A DNA stretch of 64,000 bases from Streptomyces sp. Z26 (GTDB taxonomy: Bacteria > Actinomycetota > Actinomycetes > Streptomycetales > Streptomycetaceae). This document shows positions 52,735 through 62,101 of this stretch, in pieces. The position numbers and the translations under genes are program-made. Numbering within the stretch: position 1 is the stretch's first letter; each line of letters opens with the position of its first letter. The notes under the pieces were generated by a model. It did no database searches. It was not told the DNA's origin and was given only the letters and a program-made list of their open reading frames with translations. The stretch lies in NCBI RefSeq assembly GCF_003665095.1, contig NZ_RCHV01000002.1:1249501-1313500 (forward strand). The letters are read 5' to 3'.

Positions 52735-55437
52735 ATGCCCGACCCCGTACGCGTCTCCCCGAGCCAGCTCGACCAGCTCCCGGACCGCGACCCGCAGGAG
52801 ACCGCCGAGTGGCGGGAATCGCTGGACGCCGTGACCGCCCACGCGGGCGGCGACCGCGCCGCGTACCTGCTGCGCCGCACCCTCGAACACGCCGACAGCA
52901 CGGGCGGGGGCCTCGCCCTCCCCCCGCTGCTGGAGACCGACTACGTCAACACCATCCCCACCGCCGCCGAGCCGGAGCACCCCGGCGACCCGGTGCTGGA
53001 GGCGCGGATCACCGCCTGGAACCGGTGGAACGCCGCCGCCATGGTCACCCGCGGCAGCCGCTACGGGCTCGGCGGGCACATCGCCACCTTCGCCTCCGCC
53101 GCCTGGCTCTACGAGACCGGCTTCCAGCACTTCTTCCGCGGCAAGGAGGACGCCGCCTCGGGCGGCTCCGGCGACCAGCTCTACCTCCAGGGCCACGCCT
53201 CCCCCGGCATCTACGCCCGCGCCTTCCTCGACGGCCGCCTCACCGAGGCGCACCTCGACCGCTTCCGGCAGGAGACCGCGGGCGCCGTCGAGGGCCTGTC
53301 GTCGTACCCGCACCCGCGGCGGATGCCGTGGCTGTGGGAGTTCCCGACCGTCTCCATGGGCATCGGGCCGATCTCCGCCGTCTACCAGGCGCGGTTCAAC
53401 CGCTACCTGGCCGGACGCGGCATCAAGGACACCGCCGGTTCGCACGTGTGGGCGTTCCTCGGCGACGGCGAGATGGACGAGCCCGAGTCGACCGCCGCCC
53501 TGGCGCTCGCCGGGCGCGAGGGCCTCGACAACCTCACGTTCGTCATCAACTGCAACCTCCAGCGCCTCGACGGCCCGGTCCGCGCGAACTTCAAGATCGT
53601 GCAGGAGCTGGAGGCGCAGTTCCGCGCTGCCGGCTGGAACGTCGTGAAGTCCCTGTGGGGCGCCGCCTGGGACGAGCTGTTCCGGCTCGACACCACGGGC
53701 GCGCTCGTACGGCGGCTGCGCGAGGTGCCGGACGCGCAGTTCCAGACGTACGCGACGCGCGACGCCGCGTACATCCGCGCGCACTTCTTCGGCGCGGACC
53801 CGGCGCTCGCCGCCATGGCGGAGCTGCTCACCGACGCGAAGATCACCGAGTGCTTCCACACCTCGCGCGGCGGGCACGAGCCGCGGAAGGTGTACGCCGC
53901 CTACCGCGCGGCCGTCGCGCACGAGGGCGCGCCGACGGTGATCCTCGCGCAGACCGTGAAGGGCTGGACGCTCGGCTCCGGCTTCGAGTCGCGGAACGCC
54001 AACCACCAGATGAAGAAGCTCGACGGCGCCCAGTTCCGCGCCATGCGCGACCTGTTGGAGCTGCCGATCCCGGACAGCGCGCTGGACGCCGACCTGGTGC
54101 CGTACGCCCACCCCGGCGCGGACTCCCCCGAGGTGCGCTACCTCCAGGAGCGGCGCGCCGCCCTCGGCGGCCCCGCGCCCGCGCGCCGGGTGCACCCGGT
54201 GGCGCTGCCGGAGCCGTCCGCGAAGCCGTTCGAGACGCTGGCCAAGGGGTCGGGCACGCAGGAGATCGCCACGACGATGGCGTTCGTACGGCTCGTCAAG
54301 GACCTGATGCGGGACAAGGAGACCGGCCGCCGCTGGGTGCCGATCGTGCCCGACGAGGCGCGGACCTTCGGCATGGAGTCGCTGTTCCCGACCGCCGGGA
54401 TCTACTCGCCGCGCGGCCAGACGTACGACGCCGTCGACCGCGACCAGCTGCTGTACTACAAGGAGGCCACGGACGGCCAGATCCTCAACGAGGGGATCAC
54501 GGAGGCCGGTTCGATGGCGGACTTCACGGCCGCGGCGACGTCGTACGCGACGCACGGCGAGCCGATGATCCCGTTCTACATCTTCTACTCCATGTTCGGC
54601 TGGCAGCGCACGGCCGACCAGATGTGGGCGCTCGCGGACCAGCTCGGCCGCGGCTTCCTGATCGGCGCCACCGCGGGCCGTACGACGATGACCGGCGAGG
54701 GCCTCCAGCACGCCGACGGCCACTCCCCGCTGATCGCGTCGACCAACCCGGCGGCGCTCAGCTACGACCCGGCGTTCGCGTACGAGGTCGGCGTGATCGT
54801 ACGGGACGGGCTGCGCCGCATGTACGGGCCGGACGCCTCCCGGCACGAGGACGTCTTCTACTACCTGACCGTCTACAACGAGACGAAGGTCCAGCCGCCG
54901 ATGCCGGAGGGCGTCGAGGAGGGCATCCTGCGCGGGCTGTACCGCTTCCGCGAGGGCGTGCCCACCGAGGCCGACGCGCCGCGCCTCCAGCTGCTGGCGT
55001 CCGGCACCGCGATCCACTGGGCCCTCGACGCGCAGCGGATGCTCGCGGACGAGTGGGGCGTGACCGCCGACGTGTGGTCCGCGCCGTCCTGGAGCGAGCT
55101 GCGGCGGGACGCCCTGGCCTGCGACGCCGCGCAGCTGCGCGGCGAGGACCGGGTGCCGTACGTGACCCGCGCGCTGGCCGGGGCGCCCGGCCCGGTGCTG
55201 GCGGTCAGCGACTGGATGCGGGCCGTGCCGGACCAGATCAGCCAGTGGGTGGAGCAGGACTGGTCGTCGCTGGGCACGGACGGCTTCGGCCTGTCCGACA
55301 CCCGCGAGGCGGCCCGGCGGCACTTCGGCGTCGACCCGGAGTCGGTCGTCGTCGCGGCGCTGTCCCGGTTGGCCCGGCGCGGCGAGGTGAAGCACGAGAC
55401 GGCCCGGCGGGCGGCGGAGCACTACGGGCTGGCCTGA
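52735..55437 (+). CDS. aceE: pyruvate dehydrogenase E1, homodimeric type
   Basis: The 900-residue enzyme uses thiamine diphosphate to decarboxylate pyruvate and acetylate the lipoyl group of E2. The thiamine motif begins GDGEMDEPEST (243-253) and ends about 30 residues later in NCNLQRLDGPV. The central HTSRGGHEPRKVYAAY and the C-terminal pyrimidine-binding region (ITEAGSMADFTAAATSYA) are present. Length and absence of separate alpha/beta subunits mark the AceE type. ATG 52735 follows GGAAGG. Its promoter has a strong palindrome. E2 and E3 genes lie about 1.1 and 3 kb upstream. Confidence 0.97.
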   Translation: MPDPVRVSPSQLDQLPDRDPQETAEWRESLDAVTAHAGGDRAAYLLRRTLEHADSTGGGLALPPLLETDYVNTIPTAAEPEHPGDPVLEARITAWNRWNAAAMVTRGSRYGLGGHIATFASAAWLYETGFQHFFRGKEDAASGGSGDQLYLQGHASPGIYARAFLDGRLTEAHLDRFRQETAGAVEGLSSYPHPRRMPWLWEFPTVSMGIGPISAVYQARFNRYLAGRGIKDTAGSHVWAFLGDGEMDEPESTAALALAGREGLDNLTFVINCNLQRLDGPVRANFKIVQELEAQFRAAGWNVVKSLWGAAWDELFRLDTTGALVRRLREVPDAQFQTYATRDAAYIRAHFFGADPALAAMAELLTDAKITECFHTSRGGHEPRKVYAAYRAAVAHEGAPTVILAQTVKGWTLGSGFESRNANHQMKKLDGAQFRAMRDLLELPIPDSALDADLVPYAHPGADSPEVRYLQERRAALGGPAPARRVHPVALPEPSAKPFETLAKGSGTQEIATTMAFVRLVKDLMRDKETGRRWVPIVPDEARTFGMESLFPTAGIYSPRGQTYDAVDRDQLLYYKEATDGQILNEGITEAGSMADFTAAATSYATHGEPMIPFYIFYSMFGWQRTADQMWALADQLGRGFLIGATAGRTTMTGEGLQHADGHSPLIASTNPAALSYDPAFAYEVGVIVRDGLRRMYGPDASRHEDVFYYLTVYNETKVQPPMPEGVEEGILRGLYRFREGVPTEADAPRLQLLASGTAIHWALDAQRMLADEWGVTADVWSAPSWSELRRDALACDAAQLRGEDRVPYVTRALAGAPGPVLAVSDWMRAVPDQISQWVEQDWSSLGTDGFGLSDTREAARRHFGVDPESVVVAALSRLARRGEVKHETARRAAEHYGLA

Positions 55438-55711
55438 GCGGGCGCCCGCTGAACGGCGGTGGTCCGGTGCCCGCGCCGGGCGGTGCTCGGTTGCCCGCGC
55501 CGGGCGGGCGATCCGCCCGGGGCGACTGAAACGGGCAGCGGCCCGGGGCGCGCGTGCGGCGGCGGTGCGCGTACGGCACGTACGGGCACCGCCGTTCGCG
55601 TGCGGCGTTCCGCGTACGATCACCCCGGCGCGACCGTACGCGTACGGAGCGATCACGCCGTTTCGTGACCGCGGCGGTCCGCGACGCGAGGGGGCCAGGC
55701 ACACTTCGGTC

Positions 55712-56839
55712 ATGCGCGCTGCACGTCTCATCAGATTGGTGCTCCTGCTCCAGACCCGTCGGTCGATGACCGCCGCCGAGCTGGCCGCGGAGCTGGAGGT
55801 GTCCGAACGGACCGTGTCCCGGGACGTGTTGGCCCTGTCCGAGGCCGGGGTGCCGGTCTACGCGGACCGCGGCCGGTCCGGCGGCTACCGGCTCATCGGC
55901 GGCTACCGCACCCGGCTCACCGGCCTGGCCCGTACGGAGGCGGAGGCGCTGTTCCTGTCCGGAGTGCCGTCCGCGCTGCGGGAGATGGGGCTCGCGGACG
56001 CGGCGTCGGCGGCGCGGCTGAAGGTCTCCGCGGCGCTCGTACCGGAGTTGGCGGACGCCCAGCGGTCGGCCGCCCAACGCTTCCACCTGGACGCGCCGGG
56101 CTGGTGGCAGGAGCCGGAGACACCGCCGCTGCTGCCCGCCGTGGCCGACGCGGTGTGGGACGACCGGCGCATCGCCGTGCGCTACCGGCGCAAGCGGCGC
56201 GAGGGCGGCGGTGACGGCGGCGGCGGGGACGGTGGTGACGGCGGCCGGGCGGGGAGCCAGGAGGCCGAGGTGGCGCGGGAGTTGGAGCCGTACGGGCTCG
56301 TGCTCAAGGCGGGCGTCTGGTACGTCGCGGCGCGGGTGGGCGGCGACTTCCGGGTGTACCGCGTGGACCGTTTCACGACGGTGGACGGGACGGCGGGCGG
56401 GGGCCGGTTCACGCGTGACGAAACGTTCGACCTGCCGGGGTTCTGGGCCGAACGGGCCGCCGCGTTCGCCCGTTCCCTGCTGCGGGAGGAGGTGGTCCTG
56501 CTGCTGTCGGAGCAGGGCGAACGGCGGCTGCGGTACGTCACCGACCGCGCCGCCGCGGACGAGGCGGTGGCCCGCGGCGAACGGGCGGCCTGCGGGAGGC
56601 TGACCGTACGGCTGCCGGTGGAGGGCATGGACGTGGCGTTCGGCCAGCTGTTCCAGCTGGGCCCGGAGTGCGAGGTGCTGGAGCCGGGCGCCCTGCGCGC
56701 CCGCTTCCTGGCGGTGGCGACGGCCACGGCCGCGCTGTACGGCGGGACCGCGGGCGCCGGGACTCCGGGCGGCGGCACGCCGGGCGCGGGGGCGTACGGG
56801 AGCGGGACCAGCGCCGGGGACGGGCCGCCGACGTCCTGA
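55712..56839 (+). CDS. WYL-domain transcriptional regulator
   Basis: The 375-residue protein has a DeoR-like N-terminal helix-turn-helix (1-60, LLLQTRRSMTAAELAAELEVSERTVSRDV). A WYL domain (about 150-240) contains LEPYGLVLKAGVWYVAA and RVDRFTTVD, and a C-terminal extension follows (to about 350). A Gly/Asp-rich insertion interrupts the WYL region (about 170-185), and the last 25 residues are low-complexity. WYL proteins respond to nucleic acids or small ligands. ATG 55712 has CACACT 6 nt upstream and no ribosome site, so it may be leaderless. The adjacent SDR gene converges with it. Confidence 0.87.
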   Translation: MRAARLIRLVLLLQTRRSMTAAELAAELEVSERTVSRDVLALSEAGVPVYADRGRSGGYRLIGGYRTRLTGLARTEAEALFLSGVPSALREMGLADAASAARLKVSAALVPELADAQRSAAQRFHLDAPGWWQEPETPPLLPAVADAVWDDRRIAVRYRRKRREGGGDGGGGDGGDGGRAGSQEAEVARELEPYGLVLKAGVWYVAARVGGDFRVYRVDRFTTVDGTAGGGRFTRDETFDLPGFWAERAAAFARSLLREEVVLLLSEQGERRLRYVTDRAAADEAVARGERAACGRLTVRLPVEGMDVAFGQLFQLGPECEVLEPGALRARFLAVATATAALYGGTAGAGTPGGGTPGAGAYGSGTSAGDGPPTS

Positions 56840-56881
56840 CGGCCCCTCCCCCGGCGCCCCCGCGCCCCCGCGCCCCCGCCG

Positions 56882-57796
56882 TCAGCGGTAGCCGGTGGTG
56901 TCCGCGGGCTTCCCGGCCTGCTCCACCTCCGTGATGTACCGCCAGGCGTCCGGCTGCGACCCGTCGGTGTCCGTGAAGCCGTACACCTTCGCCAGGCCGC
57001 CGCTGGACAGCGACTGCCCGTGGAAGCGGCCCCGGTCCGGGTCGGCGGCGAGCGCGGCGAGGGCCCGGCCGACGTAGACGGGGCTCTCCGAGATGGCGAA
57101 GTGCGGGTCCTTCGCGCAGCCCGCCCGCCAGTCCTCCTCCGTCACCTCGAAGTGCGTGTCGAGCATCGCCTCGGAGCGCAGCCACCCCGGCGTGAGGCAG
57201 ACCGCCGTCGTGCCGTACTCCTCCAGTTCGACCGCCAGCCCCCGGGTCATGCGCAGCGGCGCGTACTTGGCCAGGTCGTAGTAGAACGGCTCGCGGTAGC
57301 GCGCGTTGTACTCCTCCGTGCCGTCCGTCACCTCCACCAGCAGGCCGCCGGGCCTGCGGATCAGCAGCGGCAGCGCGTAGCTGCTGGTGATGATGTGCGA
57401 CTCGACGCCGAGCCGCAGCACGCGCAGCCCGTCCGCCAGGTCGTGCTCCCACATCTTCTTGCCCCACCGCACGTACCGGTCGCCGCCCCAGACGTCGTTC
57501 ACCAGGATGTCCAGCCCGCCCCGTTCCCGGTCGACGCGTTCGGTCAGCGCCCGTACCTGCTCCGGGTCCAGGTGGTCGGTGGGCACCGCGATGCCGGTGC
57601 CGCCCGCCGCCGTCACCAGCTCCGCCGTCTCCTCGATGGTCTCGGTGGCCCGGCCGACCTCGCTCACGTGCTCGCGGGTGGTGCGCCCCGTGGCGTACAC
57701 GGTCGCCCCCGCCCGACCCAGCTCCACGGCCATGGCCCGGCCCGCCGCCCGCGTCGCGCCCGCCACCAGGGCGGTCTTCCCCTCGAGTTCCCGCAC
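56882..57796 (-). CDS. short-chain dehydrogenase/reductase
   Basis: The 304-residue NAD(P)-dependent oxidoreductase has a Rossmann start ALVAGATRAAGRAMAVEL (the Gly-rich motif reads GATRAAGR). Its active-site Tyr and Lys are in FYYDLAKYAP (YxxxK) and Ser in HIITSSYALP. The WGGDRYVRWGKKMWEHD segment is like the DHRS1 subgroup. GTG 57796 follows GAGG-rich sequence. A C-terminal extension (after about 255) is normal for the subgroup. It converges with the WYL regulator gene and is divergent from a DUF4240 gene. The substrate is unknown. Confidence 0.88.
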   Translation of the reverse strand: MRELEGKTALVAGATRAAGRAMAVELGRAGATVYATGRTTREHVSEVGRATETIEETAELVTAAGGTGIAVPTDHLDPEQVRALTERVDRERGGLDILVNDVWGGDRYVRWGKKMWEHDLADGLRVLRLGVESHIITSSYALPLLIRRPGGLLVEVTDGTEEYNARYREPFYYDLAKYAPLRMTRGLAVELEEYGTTAVCLTPGWLRSEAMLDTHFEVTEEDWRAGCAKDPHFAISESPVYVGRALAALAADPDRGRFHGQSLSSGGLAKVYGFTDTDGSQPDAWRYITEVEQAGKPADTTGYR

Positions 57797-58000
57797 GGTC
57801 CTCGCCTCTCCTCGTCGTCGCGGCGTACGACTCCGTACCCGCGTCGGTGACTGTGCCAGCGATACCCGACATCCTGTGTCGGGCTTTACGGGTGTCGCGT
57901 ACGCGCCGTCGCGCTCCTCGCCGGGACGGGTGGATAACGACACAGCCGCAGGTGTGCGGCTCCGCGTGCGGCGGCGGGTGCGAGGCACGATGCTGGTGCC

Positions 58001-58525
58001 GTGATGGACGAGACGGAGTTCTGGGAGCACGTGGACAGCGCCCGCGAGGCCGCCGACGGCGACCCCGAGGAGCAGGCGGACGTGCTCGTCGAGCGGCTGG
58101 CGAAGCTCGACCCGGAGGCGGTGGCGGTCTTCGCCCGGCACTTCGAGTCCCGGTTCGACCGAGCGTACCGGTGGGACGTCCGGGCCGCCGCCCGGCTGCT
58201 GCTGGACGACCCGGGGGACGACGCGTTCGACGCGTTCCGCTGCTGGCTGATCGGGCAGGGCCGGGAGGTGTACGAGACGGCCGTGCACGACACCGACGAC
58301 CTCGCCGGTGTGCTGGCGGACTTCGACCCGGAGCTGGACGGCGACGCCGACGACCTGGGCTACGCGGCCGACGAGGCGTACGAGCAGCTGACCCGTACCG
58401 AACTGCCCGACCCGGGGCTGCCGGAGCCGCCCGAGGAGCCGGAGGGCACGGCGCTCGACCTGGCGGACGACGGCGCCCTGGCGGCGCGGCTGCCGAAGCT
58501 GTGGGAGCGGTTCGGCGGGGGCTGA
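58001..58525 (+). CDS. DUF4240 domain protein
   Basis: The 174-residue acidic protein has the DUF4240 pattern: MMDETEFWEHVDSAREAA at the start, FDRAYRWDVRAAARLL, and DDAFDAFRCWLIGQGREVYETAVHD in the middle. It is mostly helical and cytoplasmic, of unknown function; similar domains occur near WGR and polymorphic-toxin-type genes. GTG 58001 or ATG 58004 are equivalent starts; there is no ribosome site, and CACGAT (57986-57991) could be a -10 for a near-leaderless message. Confidence 0.85.
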   Translation: MMDETEFWEHVDSAREAADGDPEEQADVLVERLAKLDPEAVAVFARHFESRFDRAYRWDVRAAARLLLDDPGDDAFDAFRCWLIGQGREVYETAVHDTDDLAGVLADFDPELDGDADDLGYAADEAYEQLTRTELPDPGLPEPPEEPEGTALDLADDGALAARLPKLWERFGGG

Positions 58526-58585
58526 CGGGCGGGCGGTACGGCAGCGGGCGGGCGCGCGGGGTCCCGTACGGCGAGGGCCCCGCGC

Positions 58586-59110
58586 TCAGCCCGTGACCCG
58601 GCGCCCCATCAGCACGTCGTCCACGTACTCCCCGTCGAGCAGGAACTCCCCCGGCAGCACGCCCTCCACCGCGAAGCCCGCCGCCGCGTAGAGCCGCCGC
58701 GCGGGCCGGTTGTGGCCGAGCACGCGCAGCGTGACGCGTTCGACGCCCTCCTCGCGCGCCCGTACGCACGCGGCGTCGACCAGGGCGCGGGCGATCCCGA
58801 GGCCGCGGGCGGAGGCGGCGACGAGCAGGCCCTGGATCTGGCGGACGTGCGCGTTGGAGGGCAGGCCGGTGGGCGGCGCGAGCCGTACGTAGCCGACGAC
58901 GCGCGCCTCCGGTTCCGGCCCCCGCCCCGGCAGTTCGGCGACGAGGAACTGCTCCGGCGGGTGCGCCCGGTCGAAGAACGGCGCGTACGGCGGCAGCGGC
59001 CGCGGCGTCACCGCGTGCGCCGTCGACCAGCCCTCCCGGTCCAGCACGGCGAGCGCCTCCTCGTCGGCGGGACGGGCGGGGCGTATCGCGTACGGAGCGG
59101 CTGCGGTCAT
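58586..59110 (-). CDS. GNAT-family N-acetyltransferase
   Basis: The 174-residue acetyltransferase has a complete GNAT fold: YAIRPARPADEEAL at the start, the acetyl-CoA loop GLLVAASARGLGIARALVDAA, and VLGHNRPARRLYAAAGFAVEGVL. ATG 59110 follows AAGGTGAG. It ends VDDVLMGRRVTG, typical of single-domain GNATs acting on amines or protein N-termini. The substrate is unknown. It is divergent from the TIGR01777 gene with 51 bp between starts. Confidence 0.9.
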   Translation of the reverse strand: MTAAAPYAIRPARPADEEALAVLDREGWSTAHAVTPRPLPPYAPFFDRAHPPEQFLVAELPGRGPEPEARVVGYVRLAPPTGLPSNAHVRQIQGLLVAASARGLGIARALVDAACVRAREEGVERVTLRVLGHNRPARRLYAAAGFAVEGVLPGEFLLDGEYVDDVLMGRRVTG

Positions 59111-59161
59111 GGCGCTCACCTTGCCTCGCCCGCCGCGCGGCCGTCCACCACAATGGGCGCC

Positions 59162-60052
59162 ATGCGTATCGCGGTCACCGGCTCCACCGGGCTCATCGGC
59201 ACGGCTCTGCTCGCCTCCCTCCGGGCGGACGGACACGAGACAGTACGACTCGTACGGCACGCGCCCCGCGCGGGCGACGAGGTGCGGTGGGACCCCAAGC
59301 GCGGGTACGTGGACACGGCGGGGCTCGTCGGCTGCGAGGCCGTCGTGCACCTCGCGGGCGCGGGCGTGGGGTCGCGGCGCTGGACGGAGGCGTACAAGAA
59401 GGAGATCCGCGACAGCCGCGTCCTGGGCACCACCGCCGTCGCCGAGGCCGTCGCCTCGCTCGACCCGAAACCGCGCGTCCTCCTCGTCGGCACCGCCGTC
59501 GGCTACTACGGGGACACCGGCGACCGCGCCGTCGACGAGACCGCGCCACCCGGTACGGGCTTCCTGGCCGACGTCTGCCAGGAGTGGGAGCGGTCCGCCG
59601 CACCGGCCGAGGAGGCGGGCGTACGGACGGCGTTCGCGCGTACGGGGCTCGTCGTCGCGCGGGGCGGCGGCGCGTGGGGGCGGCTGTTCCCGCTGTTCAA
59701 GGCGGGGCTGGGGGGACGGCTCGGGGACGGGCGGCAGTTCTGGAGCCACATCGCGCTGCACGACCACATCGCGGCGCTGCGGCACGTCCTCGACACGGAG
59801 ACCCTGCGCGGTCCGGTCAACCTGACCGCGCCGGAGCCCGTCACCAACCGGGAGGTGACCGCCGCCATGGGGCGGGTGCTGCACCGGCCGACGGTGTTCA
59901 CGACGCCCGCGCCCGCGCTGCGGATCGCGCTGGGCGACTTCGCGGAGGACGTGCTCGGCAGCCAGCGCGTACTCCCGTCGCGGCTGCTCGACTCGGGCTT
60001 CACGTTCGCCTTCCCCGGCATCGACGACGCGATCCGCGCGGCGCTGGACTGA
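59162..60052 (+). CDS. TIGR01777-family SDR epimerase
   Basis: The 296-residue protein has an extended-SDR nucleotide-binding start (MRIAVTGSTGLIGTALLASL), the family-typical WDPKRGYVD and VVHLAGAGVGSRRWTEAYKKEIRDSRV. The active-site region is VGYYGDTGD, and a C-terminal DUF1731 ends LLDSGFTFAFPGIDDAIRAAL. These proteins are thought to be NAD(P)-dependent epimerase/reductases; E. coli YfcH is one. Reaction unknown. CACAAT lies 7 nt before the ATG and no ribosome site is seen, so it may be leaderless. Confidence 0.92.
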   Translation: MRIAVTGSTGLIGTALLASLRADGHETVRLVRHAPRAGDEVRWDPKRGYVDTAGLVGCEAVVHLAGAGVGSRRWTEAYKKEIRDSRVLGTTAVAEAVASLDPKPRVLLVGTAVGYYGDTGDRAVDETAPPGTGFLADVCQEWERSAAPAEEAGVRTAFARTGLVVARGGGAWGRLFPLFKAGLGGRLGDGRQFWSHIALHDHIAALRHVLDTETLRGPVNLTAPEPVTNREVTAAMGRVLHRPTVFTTPAPALRIALGDFAEDVLGSQRVLPSRLLDSGFTFAFPGIDDAIRAALD

Positions 60053-60349
60053 CGGGGTACGCGAAGGTGCGCGCCGGTCCCCTCCGTACGGTCGCCTCCC
60101 GCGGCGTCGGACGCCCCCGTACGAGCCCGCACACGCCGTCCGTACGCCCGCCGTGCGACTCCCGTGCGCTGGCGTTGCGCTCCCGTGCACCGGCCCCGGC
60201 CCGCGCGCTACTGACAGCGATCCCCCAACTGCATAGGGTCTGTGCCGACTTGGGTATTCCTCGCGCTCGCCTGGGCATGAGGTCAACGGGACATTCCTGA
60301 TCCCCGCTGGCAAAAGCCCTACTGTCGCGGTCGACCCCCGGGAGGGCAC

Positions 60350-61822
60350 GTGCACATCAGCAGCGCACGCACACGCCGTACGGACACCTCGGACGCCGAC
60401 GTGGTGATCGTGGGCGCGGGCCTGGCGGGTCTCGCCGCGGCCCACCACCTCACCGGCGCCGGGCTGGAGGTGGTCGTGCTGGAGGCCGGGCGGGAGGTCG
60501 GCGGCCGGATGGCGACCGACCACGTGGACGGCTTCCGGCTGGACCGCGGCCCCGGCCTGCTGTGCGCCGACTGGCCCGAGCTGGCCGGGCTCCCGGGCCT
60601 GGGCCTGGCGTCCACGCTGGCGCTGCGCCCGTTCACCCCGGGCGCCCTGCTGCGCACCGGCGACCGCTGCCTGCCCGTCGGGGACCTGCGCGCGGGCACC
60701 GGGCGGCACGCGCGGGCCGTACGGCAGGGGCGGGAGGGACGTCAGGGGCACGGGGTGGCGTACCCGTCCGCGTACCACCCGCGCAGCACGAAGCAGGCGC
60801 TCAACGCGGCGCGCTCCTTCGGCGGCGGCCGGGGGCGCGGTCGTACGCCCCGGGCCACGCGGACGACCATGAGCGACGCGCTGGACCTGGCGCTGCTGCG
60901 CGCGGGCTTCGCGCGGCTGGCCAACACCCCGGCGGAACGGCTCCGGGCGCGCGCCGAACTGCCCGCGGGCGAGGCCCTGTCGGTGCGCGGGCTGCCCGCG
61001 CGTACGGCGGACACGCTCGTCGCCCCGCTGCTCGCCGCGCTGCTGGGCGACCCGGAGCTGCGCACGTCCAGCCGGGTCGCGGACCTGGCGCTGCGCGGCT
61101 TCATACGTTCCGGGCTGTGCCTGCCCGCGGGCGGCGCCTCGACCCTGCCCGAGCTGCTGGCGGCGGGGCTGCCGCCGGGCACGGTGCGGCGGGGCGTACG
61201 GGCCACGTCGGTCGCGGCGAACGGCGTCGGCACGGCGGACCACGGCACCTTCGGCTGCCGCGCCGCGCTCATCGCGACCGGCGCGGGGGACGCCGCGCTG
61301 CTGCTGCCCGGCCTGCGCGTACCGGACTACCACCCCGTGACCGTGCTCCACCACGCCGCGGACGAGCCGCCGATGTCGGCGCCCGCCCTGGTCGTGGACG
61401 CCGACCGGCGGGGCCCGGTGTCGCACACCTGGGTCGCCTCGGCGGTGGACCCGTCCCGCGCCCGCCCGGACCGCACGCTGGTCACCTCGGTCGTGCTCGG
61501 GCCGGCCGCGACCGACCCGACGGGGCCGCTGGACAAGGCCGTACGCGCCCGCCTCGCCGACCTGTACGGCACCTCGACGGACCGCTGGGAGCTACTGGGC
61601 GGGCACCACGACCCGCGCGCCGTCCCCGCGATGCCCGCGCCGCACGACGGGCGGCGGCCGGTACGGGTGCTGTGCGGGCTGTACGTGTGCGGCGACCACC
61701 GCGACGCCTCCGGCCCGCAGGGCGCGCTGTCCTCGGCCCGGCGCGCGGCGGTCGAGGTGCTGCGGGACTTCGGGCTGCGGACGGCGGGCGTCGACGAGGA
61801 CGAGGAGCTGGCGGCGGCCTGA
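60350..61822 (+). CDS. FAD-dependent amine oxidase / phytoene-desaturase-like protein
   Basis: The 490-residue flavoprotein has a dinucleotide-binding start VVIVGAGLAGLAAAHHL (18-34), then EAGREVGGRMATDHVDGFRLDRGPG. The C-terminal FAD motif CGDHRDASGPQGALSSARRAA closes the fold. Residues about 105-185 form a basic low-complexity insertion (RQGREGRQGHG, GGGRGRGRTP), not part of the fold. GTG 60350 follows GGGAGGG. A -10 TACTGT (60320-60325) lies just upstream. Substrate unknown; similar Streptomyces genes are annotated only as NAD(P)/FAD-dependent oxidoreductases. Confidence 0.87.
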   Translation: MHISSARTRRTDTSDADVVIVGAGLAGLAAAHHLTGAGLEVVVLEAGREVGGRMATDHVDGFRLDRGPGLLCADWPELAGLPGLGLASTLALRPFTPGALLRTGDRCLPVGDLRAGTGRHARAVRQGREGRQGHGVAYPSAYHPRSTKQALNAARSFGGGRGRGRTPRATRTTMSDALDLALLRAGFARLANTPAERLRARAELPAGEALSVRGLPARTADTLVAPLLAALLGDPELRTSSRVADLALRGFIRSGLCLPAGGASTLPELLAAGLPPGTVRRGVRATSVAANGVGTADHGTFGCRAALIATGAGDAALLLPGLRVPDYHPVTVLHHAADEPPMSAPALVVDADRRGPVSHTWVASAVDPSRARPDRTLVTSVVLGPAATDPTGPLDKAVRARLADLYGTSTDRWELLGGHHDPRAVPAMPAPHDGRRPVRVLCGLYVCGDHRDASGPQGALSSARRAAVEVLRDFGLRTAGVDEDEELAAA

Positions 61823-62031
61823 CGCGTCGGGGGCGCGGGGCGGCTGTTGTGGCGGGCGGGTCCGGCGTGACGGAGGGTCACCATCGGGACGTCCCGTCCG
61901 GGCCCGCGCACCCCTCCCCGTACGGGCCGGGTCGGCCCCCGTGGACGGCGCGCGGCGGGGGCGGGGACGGGCGGCGGGGGCGTACGCGGCGGCCGGGTCG
62001 CGGAATCCCCAACTCCGCCGCGACCAGGGCG

Positions 62032-62054
62032 TTGTCAGTGGGCGGCGGTACTCT
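62032..62054 (+). promoter_or_regulatory. RecA-NDp-type (PafBC-dependent) DNA-damage promoter
   Basis: TTGTCAGTG (62032-62040), exactly 8 nt, then TACTCT (62049-62054) matches the TTGTCAGTG-N8-TANNNT pattern of LexA/RecA-independent damage promoters in mycobacteria, served by PafBC. It lies about 48 nt before the ATG of the small basic protein. Confidence 0.75.
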
Positions 62055-62101
62055 TGGAGTAGTTCACAGCAGCGGAATCCCTGGCCCGTGGAGGTCCGAA
62101 G

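Noticed and set aside
55455..55540. Direct repeat of GCCCGCGCCGGGCGG after aceE as a mobile element remnant
   Set aside because: Two GC-rich copies only, with no ORF or terminal repeats. More likely part of a terminator region.
60278..60300. Short leader ORF MRSTGHS upstream of the amine oxidase gene
   Set aside because: There is no ribosome site, no codon run, and it lies upstream of the likely promoter.
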